From the NCBI GenBank assembly GCA_018902385.1, contig JABSSW010000019.1, forward strand, positions 682,001-746,000: a DNA stretch of 64,000 bases. Direction: 5' to 3'. Position numbers and translations under genes: made by a program. Source of the DNA: Physcia stellaris (lineage: Eukaryota > Ascomycota > Lecanoromycetes > Caliciales > Physciaceae). The notes under the pieces are model-generated. The model ran no database searches, was not told where the DNA came from, and saw nothing but the letters and a program-made list of their open reading frames with translations. Of this stretch, positions 21,294 through 31,721 are shown in pieces. How positions within the stretch are numbered: the first letter of the stretch is position 1; every line of letters begins with the position of its first letter.

Positions 21294-23288
21294 TCAATTG
21301 TCTTTCAGCCCTGTTTGTTTAGCAGATTTTCCCTGCACAACTTTTTGTCCAGCCTGCCTCAGCCCGATGAAATCCCCATCGATCGCGGCGGTCTTGCCAC
21401 GAACAAGCTGCTCTCGTTCCGCGACTTCTTTCTCCAGCTCCTTCGCCACATTGCGCTTAGACCGTCTAGCTTCTTTGTAGCGCCCTACTACTTCACAAAA
21501 CCTTTCCAATAATATATCTCCAGCCTCTTCGTACTGCTCAATAGTCAAATGAGAAAAGATTGCTTCGCGATACGAACGACGAGCACCATCATCTTTGAGA
21601 TCGTAGGCCTTTTGAACCTTATCCGTCACAGTGGCTTCTGTCAATTTAGTGGGTAGGCTCGTCATGTTCGGCTTTGGGATATGATCGAATGATTCGCTAC
21701 TCAAGAGTTTGTAAGTCATACCAGCCAACTCTGTTGGGGTGTAATCTAGCTCTAAGGGACGTTTACGGTGTCCCGGGTGCTTAAGGCTGGTTGAAGAGGC
21801 GTCATTCATATGACGAACGTCAGCTGGCATTGGGCTTTCTGATCGCTCGGTATCTCTGTCCTGGGGTGCATTGAATTGCGCACGAGGTTTTGTAATAATA
21901 TCGGGTGCTGGGATTGGCATGGGTGACTGAGGAGGAACGCCAGCTCGAGTATCAGGTCTATCACGCAAAGAGGAAGTCGGTTGCTGCTTGGTTGCTGTAG
22001 AACCTATTTGCCACATCGTCTGAGCTAGAGAAACCTGGTCCTTTTGGCTGATGCTTCCGGCTGCCATCGCCGGCTGGGTGTCCCCTTGTGGCGTTTCCTG
22101 GCCGCTCGATTTCGAGTGTACAGAATTCGATTCCCACTTCGGATGTATATGAGGAAGTGCATGTTTCAATGAACCATCCTGTACGATACTTTGTTGACCA
22201 TCGTGGAAAGGTTCAGAGCGAAGAGAGTGCTCAGGTTGCTGCCTGTGTTGCTTTACGGCAAAGCCAGAAGAGTCCGGAACAAAGATTCTGTCATTCCCAG
22301 GGTGCACTGACCCCTTCGCCTGTAAAGGTAGGTTTTTGATAGACCACGAATGCTGCGTATCCACCAAGTACCGCGATCCTCCTTCCTCGGCCTCGAGTGC
22401 TGATGCATTCACTGCGGGGTTTATTGTATCAATATTCGAGGATATCGTTGATGTAGCTTGCTTTGGCGGTCCAGTAGCAGCTCTGTACGCTAAGCTTTGT
22501 TGGATTGACGGTGACTCCAACACGGTCTCTATTGCGTTCTGTCTAGAATTTGGAGTGTGGACAACCAGAGCATATCCACCAGTGTCCCGCGGTCCTTGAA
22601 ACGTATCATGCGTGACTTCAGAACCATATTGTGGCCCATCGTCGTTGCTGCCCTGGTACGAATCCTCACTTCCATCGGATGTCAGTCCGTCCACATCGAT
22701 GGATTCGATTTTGAGCTTGTCTCCGGAGTCAGTAGGTCCGGACACATTGTTCTCCCTTGAAGCAGGCATGCTCTCTTCGTATTCAGATCCTTCTTGAAAC
22801 ACGGCCTTCGAGATCCCCGCCACTCCACCACTACCTTGAATCCGTTGCAGCGATTCTTCACCTTCTTCACTGATGTGGGTGGTGGATTCCAAATTTTCGG
22901 CATCGGTATCAAACATACCATCATCGCTGCCACTATAGTGAGGATCAAATTGAATTTCTGGGAGACTATCCCTACGTTGAGGGGGAGCCATTTGACCTTG
23001 ATAAGACTTCCATCTATTGTCTGCACTCTGAGGTGCGTGGCTTGTACTACGGGTCAACTTCAGAGACCTAGGTGTCACACGCGCCTGATCGGCAATGATC
23101 TGACGATTCGAGGATGCATGGTTCAGTGTGCCTCGCACAGGTATTCCGGGCGACTGTAGGCCTTCGGGCTCTACCATTCCCATCTTCTCCATGCGTGCTT
23201 TGATCCTCTCATTCATGGCTTCGTCCGCGTCTCCAAATGAAGACCACTCGCCGGATCTTCCAACATACTTGAGTAGACCGGAAGCCAT
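21294..23288 (-). CDS. Ecm11-domain protein (candidate synaptonemal-complex component)
   Basis: One uninterrupted frame of 664 residues. The first 480 residues are low-complexity, Ser/Gln/Asp-rich and probably disordered. The last 160 carry the conserved Ecm11 region: LDYTPTELAGMTYKLL, then ESFDHIPKP, then a helical stretch with EQYEEAGDILLERFCEVV and a basic-acidic coiled coil to the end. In yeast, Ecm11 works with Gmc2 in the central element of the synaptonemal complex and is SUMO-modified. A meiotic role here is inferred from the domain only. ATG 23288 opens MASGLLKYVGRSGEWSSFG, a plausible conserved N-terminal motif. The gene is divergent from the Yip1-family gene. Confidence 0.75.
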   Translation of the reverse strand: MASGLLKYVGRSGEWSSFGDADEAMNERIKARMEKMGMVEPEGLQSPGIPVRGTLNHASSNRQIIADQARVTPRSLKLTRSTSHAPQSADNRWKSYQGQMAPPQRRDSLPEIQFDPHYSGSDDGMFDTDAENLESTTHISEEGEESLQRIQGSGGVAGISKAVFQEGSEYEESMPASRENNVSGPTDSGDKLKIESIDVDGLTSDGSEDSYQGSNDDGPQYGSEVTHDTFQGPRDTGGYALVVHTPNSRQNAIETVLESPSIQQSLAYRAATGPPKQATSTISSNIDTINPAVNASALEAEEGGSRYLVDTQHSWSIKNLPLQAKGSVHPGNDRIFVPDSSGFAVKQHRQQPEHSLRSEPFHDGQQSIVQDGSLKHALPHIHPKWESNSVHSKSSGQETPQGDTQPAMAAGSISQKDQVSLAQTMWQIGSTATKQQPTSSLRDRPDTRAGVPPQSPMPIPAPDIITKPRAQFNAPQDRDTERSESPMPADVRHMNDASSTSLKHPGHRKRPLELDYTPTELAGMTYKLLSSESFDHIPKPNMTSLPTKLTEATVTDKVQKAYDLKDDGARRSYREAIFSHLTIEQYEEAGDILLERFCEVVGRYKEARRSKRNVAKELEKEVAEREQLVRGKTAAIDGDFIGLRQAGQKVVQGKSAKQTGLKDN

Positions 23289-23813
23289 CTTGAAAGCAAC
23301 GAATGAAAGACTAGAATCCCAACTCGAGCAGGAAACAATTACTGGGGAAAAAAGAAAAAGAGAATTTCTGAAGGAGACGCGACTAAGAGTTCGATGCAGT
23401 CATCGACATGATCGGCTAGTCACTTACAGAGCACACACGTGCGTACTGGACCGGGCATACAAATGTTTCGTAATTGGTCATGAACCTCTACTCAGGAACT
23501 TGATGTTGTTGAGAAGATTGATGAGGGATGCACGACTACGAATGTGAAAGACGCCGAGGACGCGTCGATACCTTACGGAGCCTCGGGAGCTTATCTTACG
23601 ATAGCGGATCATTACGACCCTAGAACTAGTGTAAAGCTGTTTTGATTACAGGCCAACCAGACCGGGGGCTCGGTACGGAGTATTATGCCACGAATCAGCA
23701 ACCCAGTCGCATGCAACAAACAACACCATCCAATAAACTAATTGGCCTTTTTACAACAGTTGCGCGCACAGGTTTAGGGCTCTTCATGACTCTTCACTGA
23801 AGTAGAAAGTGGT
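23289..23813. promoter_or_regulatory. Divergent promoter region, Ecm11-domain and Yip1-family genes
   Basis: A 525-bp gap between two divergent starts. I see no coding potential and no specific site. Confidence 0.4.
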
Positions 23814-24867
23814 ATGGCTATGATGGCAAGTGCAAGCTCAGGCAATCCGTATGAGAATTATCACAACACCGAGATTGAGCAGGACTTAATAGATCCTGAT
23901 GACGGTATGTTCTTGTGATTGTAAACCTTGATATGACTAAGATGAGATTCTCTAGCGGACATCAATGACCTAGAAGATCCTTTGCAGTACAGCTCCGACC
24001 GAGCTCCTTTGACCGGGAATATACAATCATCGTCGTCACGAAACCCTCTTCCACAGTCATACCTCAACTCTTCTATCCCAGGCGAAGACCGCCGCGCGCC
24101 GACCAACACAATTGACGAGTCGGTATGGGAAACCTTATCGCGTGATCTACTAGCTGTGTGGGAGAAGATGAGGCAAGTACTCTGGCCAAAATACTTGCTA
24201 GGCGGTATGCTTCAACGGGGTGGAGGAATAGGAGGCGCTGAGAGGGCACAAGGAGACAGTTTGGCAGGTGGTCTTAGAGGCATCGCCGGACGATGGCCAG
24301 ACGCAGACGTCGTGTTGCAGGGCGGCATGAGTGAAGGGTTACGGGATTGGGATCTTTGGTTAGAACTTCCAGAACTCCTGTGGAACCCCTAAGATGTACT
24401 AATGGTTGCCTAGGGGCCCCTTGATATTCTGTTTGCTGTTAAGCCTTCTCCTTTCGATGACCGCTACCAGTGAGCAAAAAACCGTGGTTTTCTCCGGTGT
24501 ATTTGCCCTGGTATGGATAGGAGAAGCGGTCGTGACAATGCAGATCAAATTGCTAGGAGGAAACATGTCAGTTTGAAAGATCCGTCGTATTACCGAGACA
24601 CGCTAATTGTCTCTTAGTTCTTTCTTCCAGTCTGTTTGCATTATCGGATACACCCTGTTCCCTCTAGTCATCGCCGCCCTTCTCAGTGCGGTACACCTGC
24701 CCACCATCGCTCGGATACCAGTATACCTCGTACTGATTGCATGGTCTTTGTGTGCGGGAATCAGCATCTTAGGTGGTTCTGGCGTGGTCAAGAATCGTGT
24801 CGGCATCGCAGTATACCCATTATTTGTTTTCTATGTTGGCCTTGGTTGCTTGTGTTTCATAAGCTAG
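23814..24867 (+). CDS. Yip1-family Golgi membrane protein (Yip4/YIPF6-like)
   Basis: A four-exon model of 298 residues; introns are 23905-23955, 24359-24413 and 24567-24617, and all phases agree. The N-terminal half is soluble and acidic. It is followed by VWEKMRQVLWPKYLLGG and, across the second intron, RDWDLWGPLIFCLLL, the hallmark start of the Yip1 membrane domain. About five hydrophobic segments then run to the C-terminus. Yip1-family proteins sit in ER/Golgi membranes, bind Rab GTPases and act in vesicle traffic. ATG 23814 is the first of three closely spaced in-frame ATGs (23814, 23820, 23823), so the exact start is uncertain by a few residues. Confidence 0.87.
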
Positions 24868-25660
24868 ATGTACCACTGCGGGAATTGGGGATGAAATTCT
24901 AGTCAGAATGCACTGAGTCTCCGGTTTGGAGTATTCATATCACATAGGCTTGTGCTAGCACCTGTTCGTTTTGTAACGATTCGGCTGCTCGCTGATGTCT
25001 TGAGTAAGGATGTTGAAGTGACCATTACAAAATCCATCATACTTCTGTAACAAATAGGTTCGAGTCTTATGAATAAGGTACCTCGGTACCTCCCGGAGTC
25101 GTGTTTCCTCAAATACCTCTAGAAGGTTAGGATACCGTATTATTGGCCTGCAATCGCAACCATCACCTGCAGTTCCAGAGTCTCCATGTCTGAAGCCAGC
25201 GACCCTTTTCCAATAAACAAACAGCCTTCATCCACTTACTATCCCCTCATAAAAGAAGGGGGTATACAGGGATCTTGTGTGCTGATTGATAATCTATGCA
25301 TTTTGTTTTCTTAAACAGCCCGCAATCTTGCCGTAATTCCCACGGGAATCTGCAGCAGAAGCCCATCGGGCCTCCAAAAAGTGCGTGTTGCCGCTATCGC
25401 GCTCGACCACGCACCTTAAAGCCACTAAGCCCTTGAGAGCGAGCATTCGAATGTTATATATGCAGCCTCGGCTTCAAGAAGCGTCAAACCTTACTTGTGA
25501 CAGAAAGTCACTCAATTGGTGACCCACGATTGCTCCATCAATTGGCCATGACCCATTCAAATTACGTTGCACAACGGTAGTTGATCTCGAATCATTTCAG
25601 AAAATATCTAACCTTGTCACCGACCTGAACCACGATCGAAATACAGGCTTTAATCTCGCA
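24868..25660. promoter_or_regulatory. Intergenic region upstream of the Ran-binding protein gene
   Basis: These 793 bp hold no supported gene. It presumably contains the terminator of the Yip1-family gene and the promoter of the gene at 25661. Confidence 0.4.
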
Positions 25661-27694
25661 ATGGATAACAAAAGCAGCCATCAGCCATATCAGGCACCAG
25701 ATCTTGCAGCCTCTCCTGCAGTCCCTTCATCCGGCAGCCCCTCAGCTCCTTCTTCCCTGTTGCATCAAACCGACGATGCTGTCAACGATAGTGAGGCTGG
25801 AGAGGAACCTGTGCGGGCGAAGCTTAAGGAGACGTCAATAGCATCCATTCCGAGGCAGACTGATCCTCCCTCAAAAGCCAGAACAGAGGATAAGCAAGTT
25901 GGGCCAGACGACGCAGGCCAACTGCAAGTAAAGCTATCATCCACTGGCCAAAGCTTGGACACCATTATTGAGGGTCGTGGGCGACTACTCAAAAAGCGAT
26001 CAGTCGAAGACTCAGGAGCTGATAATGAGGCTCAAATTGGTTTCGTTGGTACAACCGAACAAATTTCTCCAGGGCGTCAACGAAAGAGGTCAAAGGATGT
26101 CCATTCTGGTCGATTTCCCCAGTCAAAGTCGCATGGAACAGCTGCTTCCAATTCGCCAGTGCCAGAAGAGCTTGAAGGAGGTAGCGAAAAGTATGGTGCA
26201 GATCTATCTGGCATTATCGTCGATACTCAGAGCAAGCCCGATGATAGGGATGAACCGGCCATGCAGGACACTGCTGACCATGAAATGAGTGATCATTTGT
26301 TCAGCCCCCGGAAGAAGCGCAGCAGGGATCCACTAGACGCAGATCCTCATCGGGAGCAGAAAATCGCCGCTACAGAGGAGGCTCGGGCTCACAGAAGATC
26401 TGAAGAATATGAAAGAGATGACAATCCTCGAGATTTCAAAAATAACGAGCAGGTAAATGGGACATTGAACGAAGAATCGGCACCTGAGAATGTTGAACGC
26501 CTATCTATTAAAGAGGTAAAGTCCGGACTCGCGCTTGCAAAGCGTCTGATCACTAACATTCTTTCAGGAGAATCAGATTAGTGGCTTGAAAGAAGTCTCC
26601 ACGGCATCTCCGTTCTCTGCCTTCTCTGACCATAAACCTTGGATCGGAGCCTCGGCCAAATCCGTAGACCGCCCCTCTGATAGCACAGCAAGTACCTCTT
26701 CATCGAAGTTTGCCGCATCAGGCTTTGCAGCCCTTTCCAAGTCATCTCTCTCCCCCTTTGGCTTAGGGGCACCAGCATCATCGTCAGTCGTTCAATCCTT
26801 TGGGTCGACGCAGGAAAAAGCCTTTGGAGATACGACAAGGCAAAATACCGGCGATAGCTTTGGGGGCCTAACCAGCTCTTCCATATCTAATTCCGGTGTC
26901 ATGGCTCCATCTCCCTTTGGCTCAGTTACTGCCGCCTCGTCCGGACCTAATCTAAGTGGGAGCAACTTTGGCAGGAACTTTGGCGGTGGTAATCTGAGCG
27001 GCGCCAAGTTGACGTCCTTCGCTGCACCAGGAGCAGACACTACCTGGGGTAGCACTGGCAGTGTCAAACCCTTTGGTGCCCCAGCCGCTAAGAACAGTGA
27101 TGATGAGCGTAGTGATAGCGACGGTGATGGCGAAGGACCGGCTGATGATGGAACAGAAGCAGGGGAACCGCCTAGTAGGTTCCAACAGCATGACAGTTAG
27201 TGATGTTCTACCGCAATATGTGTAAACTGCTATAGTGCTAATTCAACGCAGTTGACACCGGCGAAGAGGGAGAGATCTCAATATTCGCGGCAAACCGGGC
27301 TATGCTTTTTGCATTTGAAGAGGGTACATGGAAAGAGCGTGGACGGGGCGTATTCAAGCTTAATGTAGCTACAGTAAGATCTGATGAACCTGACAAGAAC
27401 CAGAAGAAGGGGCGTTTTATTATGCGAGCACACCAAACCTTTCGGATCCTACTTAATACCCCGGTCTTTAAGCAGATGCAAGTTGGGGACAGCAAAGGCA
27501 AAGAACCGCCCGGAAAACAGGTATCATTGGCGGTGATTGAAGGTGGGAAGCCTACACCCTACCTCGTAAGGGTATGTGACACAAAACCCAAAGCGTGAAG
27601 ATTCGGCGTGCTGACATACTGAGTTAAGCTGAGCGATAGCAACGAAGCCAAGACACTATACCTAGAGACTAGGAAACTTCAAGAGGATCTGTAG
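25661..27694 (+). CDS. Ran-binding protein, Yrb2/RanBP3/Nup50-like
   Basis: A four-exon, 622-residue model with introns 26516-26567, 27196-27251 and 27572-27628. The N-terminal 280 residues are charged and contain basic clusters (GRQRKRSK, PRKKRSRD) that look like nuclear localisation signals. The middle is rich in FG and SPFG repeats (FAASGFAALS, SPFGLGAP, SFGSTQ), as in nucleoporins. The C-terminal 140 residues are a Ran-binding domain: GEEGEISIFAANRAMLFAF, then WKERGRGVFKLNV and RAHQTFRILLNTPVF. Yrb2/RanBP3 proteins act with Crm1 in nuclear export. The middle repeats would allow binding to the pore. Yrb2 versus a Nup50-type nucleoporin cannot be fully resolved by eye. Confidence 0.87.
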
Positions 27695-29195
27695 TCGGAG
27701 CTCGATCCTTCTTTTTGGTTTCAACCAAGGTACGGCACCTTAGCGAAGACAAGAACCAAAGTTTGCAGCATCCTACGGGGATGTCGTGCTATATTGTTTC
27801 AATGACCCGTCAAACCGTGGGAAAGTCTCCGTCTTGCTCATAGGGCTTCCGCCCACCAAACAGACAAGACGTGCGTCGCAGCTTGCACCGCCACGCATAG
27901 CCGATCATGGTTGCCGTACCCATAGGTTGTCAGACTCGAGATTCTGGACTAACAAAGGTTACATGAGGCTTTCTATGTCCTACCCATTCTCTGAGGATGC
28001 ACGCTAGAACCATTTAAAGGGATGAGAGCGTGAGCGAAGCAGTCTGTTGTTTCAAGAAGCTAACTTCTTTGATCCTTCACGCCTGGATAGCCACAGAGTA
28101 AACAGGGTATGTGGATTCTTTGCAAAACTCATGGGCAGTGATTTGGACTGCCATGGTAGATATCAAATTTGAAGCATGAATTCTTATGAACAGATTCTTG
28201 TGAACTGGGTAGCTGTAGCTCGCTAGCTAGTAGATAGGGGGTGTGGATCGATGTTGAATTCACATTTGTACGTGCGGTGGCCGACCCTTCTAAGACCTGG
28301 TATTCCAAGTACGATTCAGTTTAGCAGGATAGCGGCTTGCCAGGTCTTAGACCCTTTTTAATTATTGCTCATCTACTCTACCTCATCTACAAAGACTCCC
28401 TATTTGCGCAGAATTGACTTAGGAAGTAACCGAGAAGTCGTGTGCGCCGGTACGCGTGTATGAGCACCAATACCTCTATTTAGTAGTGTGTGGGTCATCA
28501 GCTGTGTAAATGTCAATGTCCTATTACTGTGTATCACGGTTCGTTGAGCGCTTCTGTATTCATCGATAACGAAGGCATTCCGTCGCATTCAATTAAGGTA
28601 GGGGGCTTTGCTAACCTTGACTCTCCAATCTTGGTACCTCTCTCTCCAAGCTTGGTTGGATTCGACGAGACCATGTTTGCAATGGCTTTGTGTGAAATTG
28701 GTCCATAGGCGCTGTGAGAGAAACTCTTGAGATCGATATCCTCGTGAGAGACATATCCTTTTGCATGCATACCACCTCATGCAGTCGCAAAAAATGGGCT
28801 TGAAGCGAACCTTTCATGCGACTTAGAAGCGTTCAAGTGTGCTCCATCAAGAGTCCTTTGCTAGCGATTGCTAGGAAGCATGGGAAATCTGAGCGTCTCC
28901 AGATCTCTTAGCCCTATAGAGGATATCGAGGTCTCTCGTTGCGGCTTCTAAGGTTGCTAAGTGGCATTCGAGATGTATAACCATACGTAGTGAGTATTTG
29001 CAAAAGGGTATTAATGCATTAGAACCTACGATCGCTCGGCTATGATACAAGTGAACGAAGAAGCCTTATTATGTTCTGGAAAATTCATTCCACTGTCCGA
29101 GAAATCCTTGATCTAAACAAGCAGGAGGGAGCAGCGCACCAATCTCCTTAGTAGATGGATTCATTTGAAGTGTTATTGGCGATGCAATTCCGGAA
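27695..29195. other. Intergenic region between convergent genes, with a short inverted repeat
   Basis: A 1.5-kb gap with no supported gene. The only structure is an 11-bp perfect inverted repeat, CTAAGACCTGG at 28290-28300 and its complement at 28340-28350, separated by 39 bp. Weak open frames near 28.5-28.8 kb show no family motif. Confidence 0.4.
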
Positions 29196-30924
29196 TCATT
29201 GATACATGCTAGAGCTCAGAGTCACAACGACATACTTGACCGCCCCATTCTCGTCCTTAGTCGGCGTCCAGTGCGTAAAAAATTTGTCATCGCCACGACG
29301 AGCCAGCGACTGGAGCGTAAAAAGGCTGATACTGGCGGAGATAGCCTGACCAGCCTTCAGCGCATCCTTTATTTTAGATTTATATTCTCGAGGCAAAGAC
29401 GTCGTGTACTGAGCCAGGAATTTGAAGACATTGTTCCCGACGAAATCTTTGCTATTCTTGTTAGTGATTCCAAGAACTTCAACAACCCCGAGTGAGTAAA
29501 ACTGGATGGTGAAATCCGAGTACTTGATCACCAGATACTATCCAGAGTCAGCTGTGCTTAGATCCGCAAGAGGTGGCCTTACCTTCGAGTAAGCAGTATA
29601 GAAAGCCTCCATTTGCGTCCTGAAGTTCATCTTCTCAATCTGCTTCAGCAGGCCTTGCTCCATGCCACCTTCACGCACCTCGACCCGCTTGGTGCTAGTG
29701 GGCATATTGGGAGTCGTTTCCTTTTTACCAAAACCAAAGAAACTCCTTTTAGCGGGTTTGATGTTGTGAACTGATCGCTGTGCATCGACGTCGTCCTCAG
29801 GGTCGTCAGATAGGGAGAGGATTCGTAAGACGTCGGTGTTGCTGCGAATAGTCGTCGAACAGTTGATCTGCCCACCAATAAAGTAGGCCAGGCGGCCTTC
29901 GGCGTCATGCAAGGGTGCTAGGTGCGAATCAGCGGATCGCACATGCAAATCGAGGTCTCCCGGCGGATATCAATTACCGACGTAAAGTAGGTTCCAGAAT
30001 GGCTCTCCACTTTTCCTATAATTGAGCAGTAGCTCGACCGTTTCTTCCCTAGCTTCGATTGATGCCTTTAATCGCCGTGTTGCGTTTCGGTCTGTGTAGC
30101 TCCCCTGTAAGAAGCGGCAATTACGCGGGACCACCTCAGATCTGGCATAGCCGGTCACGCTGACAAAGCCATCCGAGGCGTACACAATAGGATTATCAGC
30201 CTTCCTAAATTGAGAGTCAACGGATGTAGACTATTAATATAAGCAGTGACGTCTCACGCCGGATCTGTCAGACAGAAACAGTCGCCGAGACCCTGATAAC
30301 GACCACGGTCGGTAGAAAGCGCTTTAGACGCGCTGTTGGACATCTGATATTTAACAAAGCGTGGATAGATAGCGGTCCGTAGGATATTTTCAACTCCCTC
30401 TTGAGCTTCCGCGAAGATCGACTCCATTGCCGGTAGAGTTGCGGTAGTGCTTGCTTTGATATCTGCATTGATGCGCTTTAGTAAGCCGGTCTGTACGCCT
30501 AGTTGTTTGGGTGCTTCGGTAGAGGTGTAGGAATGATGTATGTCGGTCATGATTGTAGTCAGCTCATCCAAGAGTGCGGTGTATCTATCCACCTACCCAG
30601 TGGAGAGTTCCATTAGCAGCTAGGTTATTACGCTGATCTTGCAAAACCAACCTTCTCCAGAAACTCCATGTTCTCACCGCACATCCGGGCCTGACTGAAT
30701 TTGGACAGCCTATGGGCTGTTGTGGGGTTGTGCAAGACGATCTGAAAGACTTCGTTGCTGAAGAAGTCGGCGAGCCCATTGGGCCCACGGTCGCCAAAGC
30801 TTTGTTGTTTCGGACTCGAAAAGGATGAGGGAGGAGGATTGTAGGCACGCGAGGAGTCATCGTCGGCATGGTGGCCGTTTACAAGGCCATTTTGGCCAGC
30901 AGCGTCGCGAACGACTAAAGACAT
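29196..30924 (-). CDS. RGS-LOV photoreceptor-like protein 1 (BcLOV4 type)
   Basis: A five-exon, 503-residue model; introns 30593-30651, 30205-30257, 29918-29977 and 29538-29582 are all in phase. An RGS-like helical domain spans about residues 45-190. It is followed directly by a LOV domain: DNPIVYASDGFVSVTGY, then PRNCRFLQG with the photoactive Cys near residue 232, NYRKSGEPFWNLLYV, and FIGGQINC with the flavin-contacting Gln. A C-terminal helical domain completes the layout known for fungal RGS-LOV proteins such as Botrytis BcLOV4, whose light-triggered state binds membranes. The Gly that usually precedes RNCRF is Pro here. It is divergent from a second RGS-LOV gene, with a shared promoter of 797 bp. 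Confidence 0.88.
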
Positions 30925-31721
30925 CTTAACAGCTGTTTGTGGCCAGGGGCACTGCTGTGATAACCTCAATTCAGTCTTCTCTGTTTAGAAGAGTAGAAAA
31001 TGAAGCAGCGGTGCGAGACAGCAACGACGAGACTACAATAACAACAACAAGGATGACAACTGATCGTACCCTGGAATTGACAGGGGAGATTTGGGGATCT
31101 TTTCGCTGTTTCTTTGTCTTTCTACCAGGGCACGACGTGAGCCCAGAAGTACTATAGTACTATGGACCTTAGCCTGAGGTAGCTACTCGTCCGTCTAATT
31201 TCGATCGATCGTACAACGGCCCCGGTGCCCCCGATGGTTCGTGGTCGGCAGATGTTGACCGCATCAAGACTGGAGGCAGTTCAAAGCGGCGGAGAAAAAT
31301 GCTGAGGACCAATGAGACGGCGGGGTTTACTCGGTAATCTTGGAGAAATCGAAGATCCTGCAGCAATTAGCAAAGGCAGTCAAGGATCCCGCTCGCTCTG
31401 CACCCGCCCGTTGCCCACCTTACCCCAACTGGTCTTGGGCTGTCGATACGGATTGGTGTGGGAATGGGGACGATCGCGTGTTTTCCCGCCCCGAGTGCTC
31501 GGCATGTTGGATTACGTTAAATAGCCATCATCGTTTCCACGGTTCTGCTGCGTCTGCTGCTCTGTGCCTGGCCCGCCGTGTCCACCTCTCTGACTTCCCA
31601 CGTCGCCGCTACCTCCTGACCGAGCCATTTCATCTGGCCTTGCATTTGTCTGATCCTGCCGACGGAAGGAACCCCACAGGTAGATTATGAATTACATCTG
31701 CTTGGGCGCAAAACAACATCC
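30925..31721. promoter_or_regulatory. Shared divergent promoter of the RGS-LOV pair
   Basis: A 797-bp region between the two start codons. It contains GATCGATC at 31203-31210, resembling the GATC/CGAT-type sites reported for White Collar light regulators. The match is short and could be chance. No gene is visible inside. Confidence 0.45.

Noticed and set aside
28290-28350. An 11-bp inverted repeat as a terminator
   Set aside because: The loop is 39 bp and it sits about 600 bp from the nearest gene end. Fungal genes do not use hairpin terminators.
28534-28817. Overlapping minus-strand frames near 28.6 kb as a small gene
   Set aside because: Three frames overlap, none has a family motif or convincing splice sites, and no support can be given.
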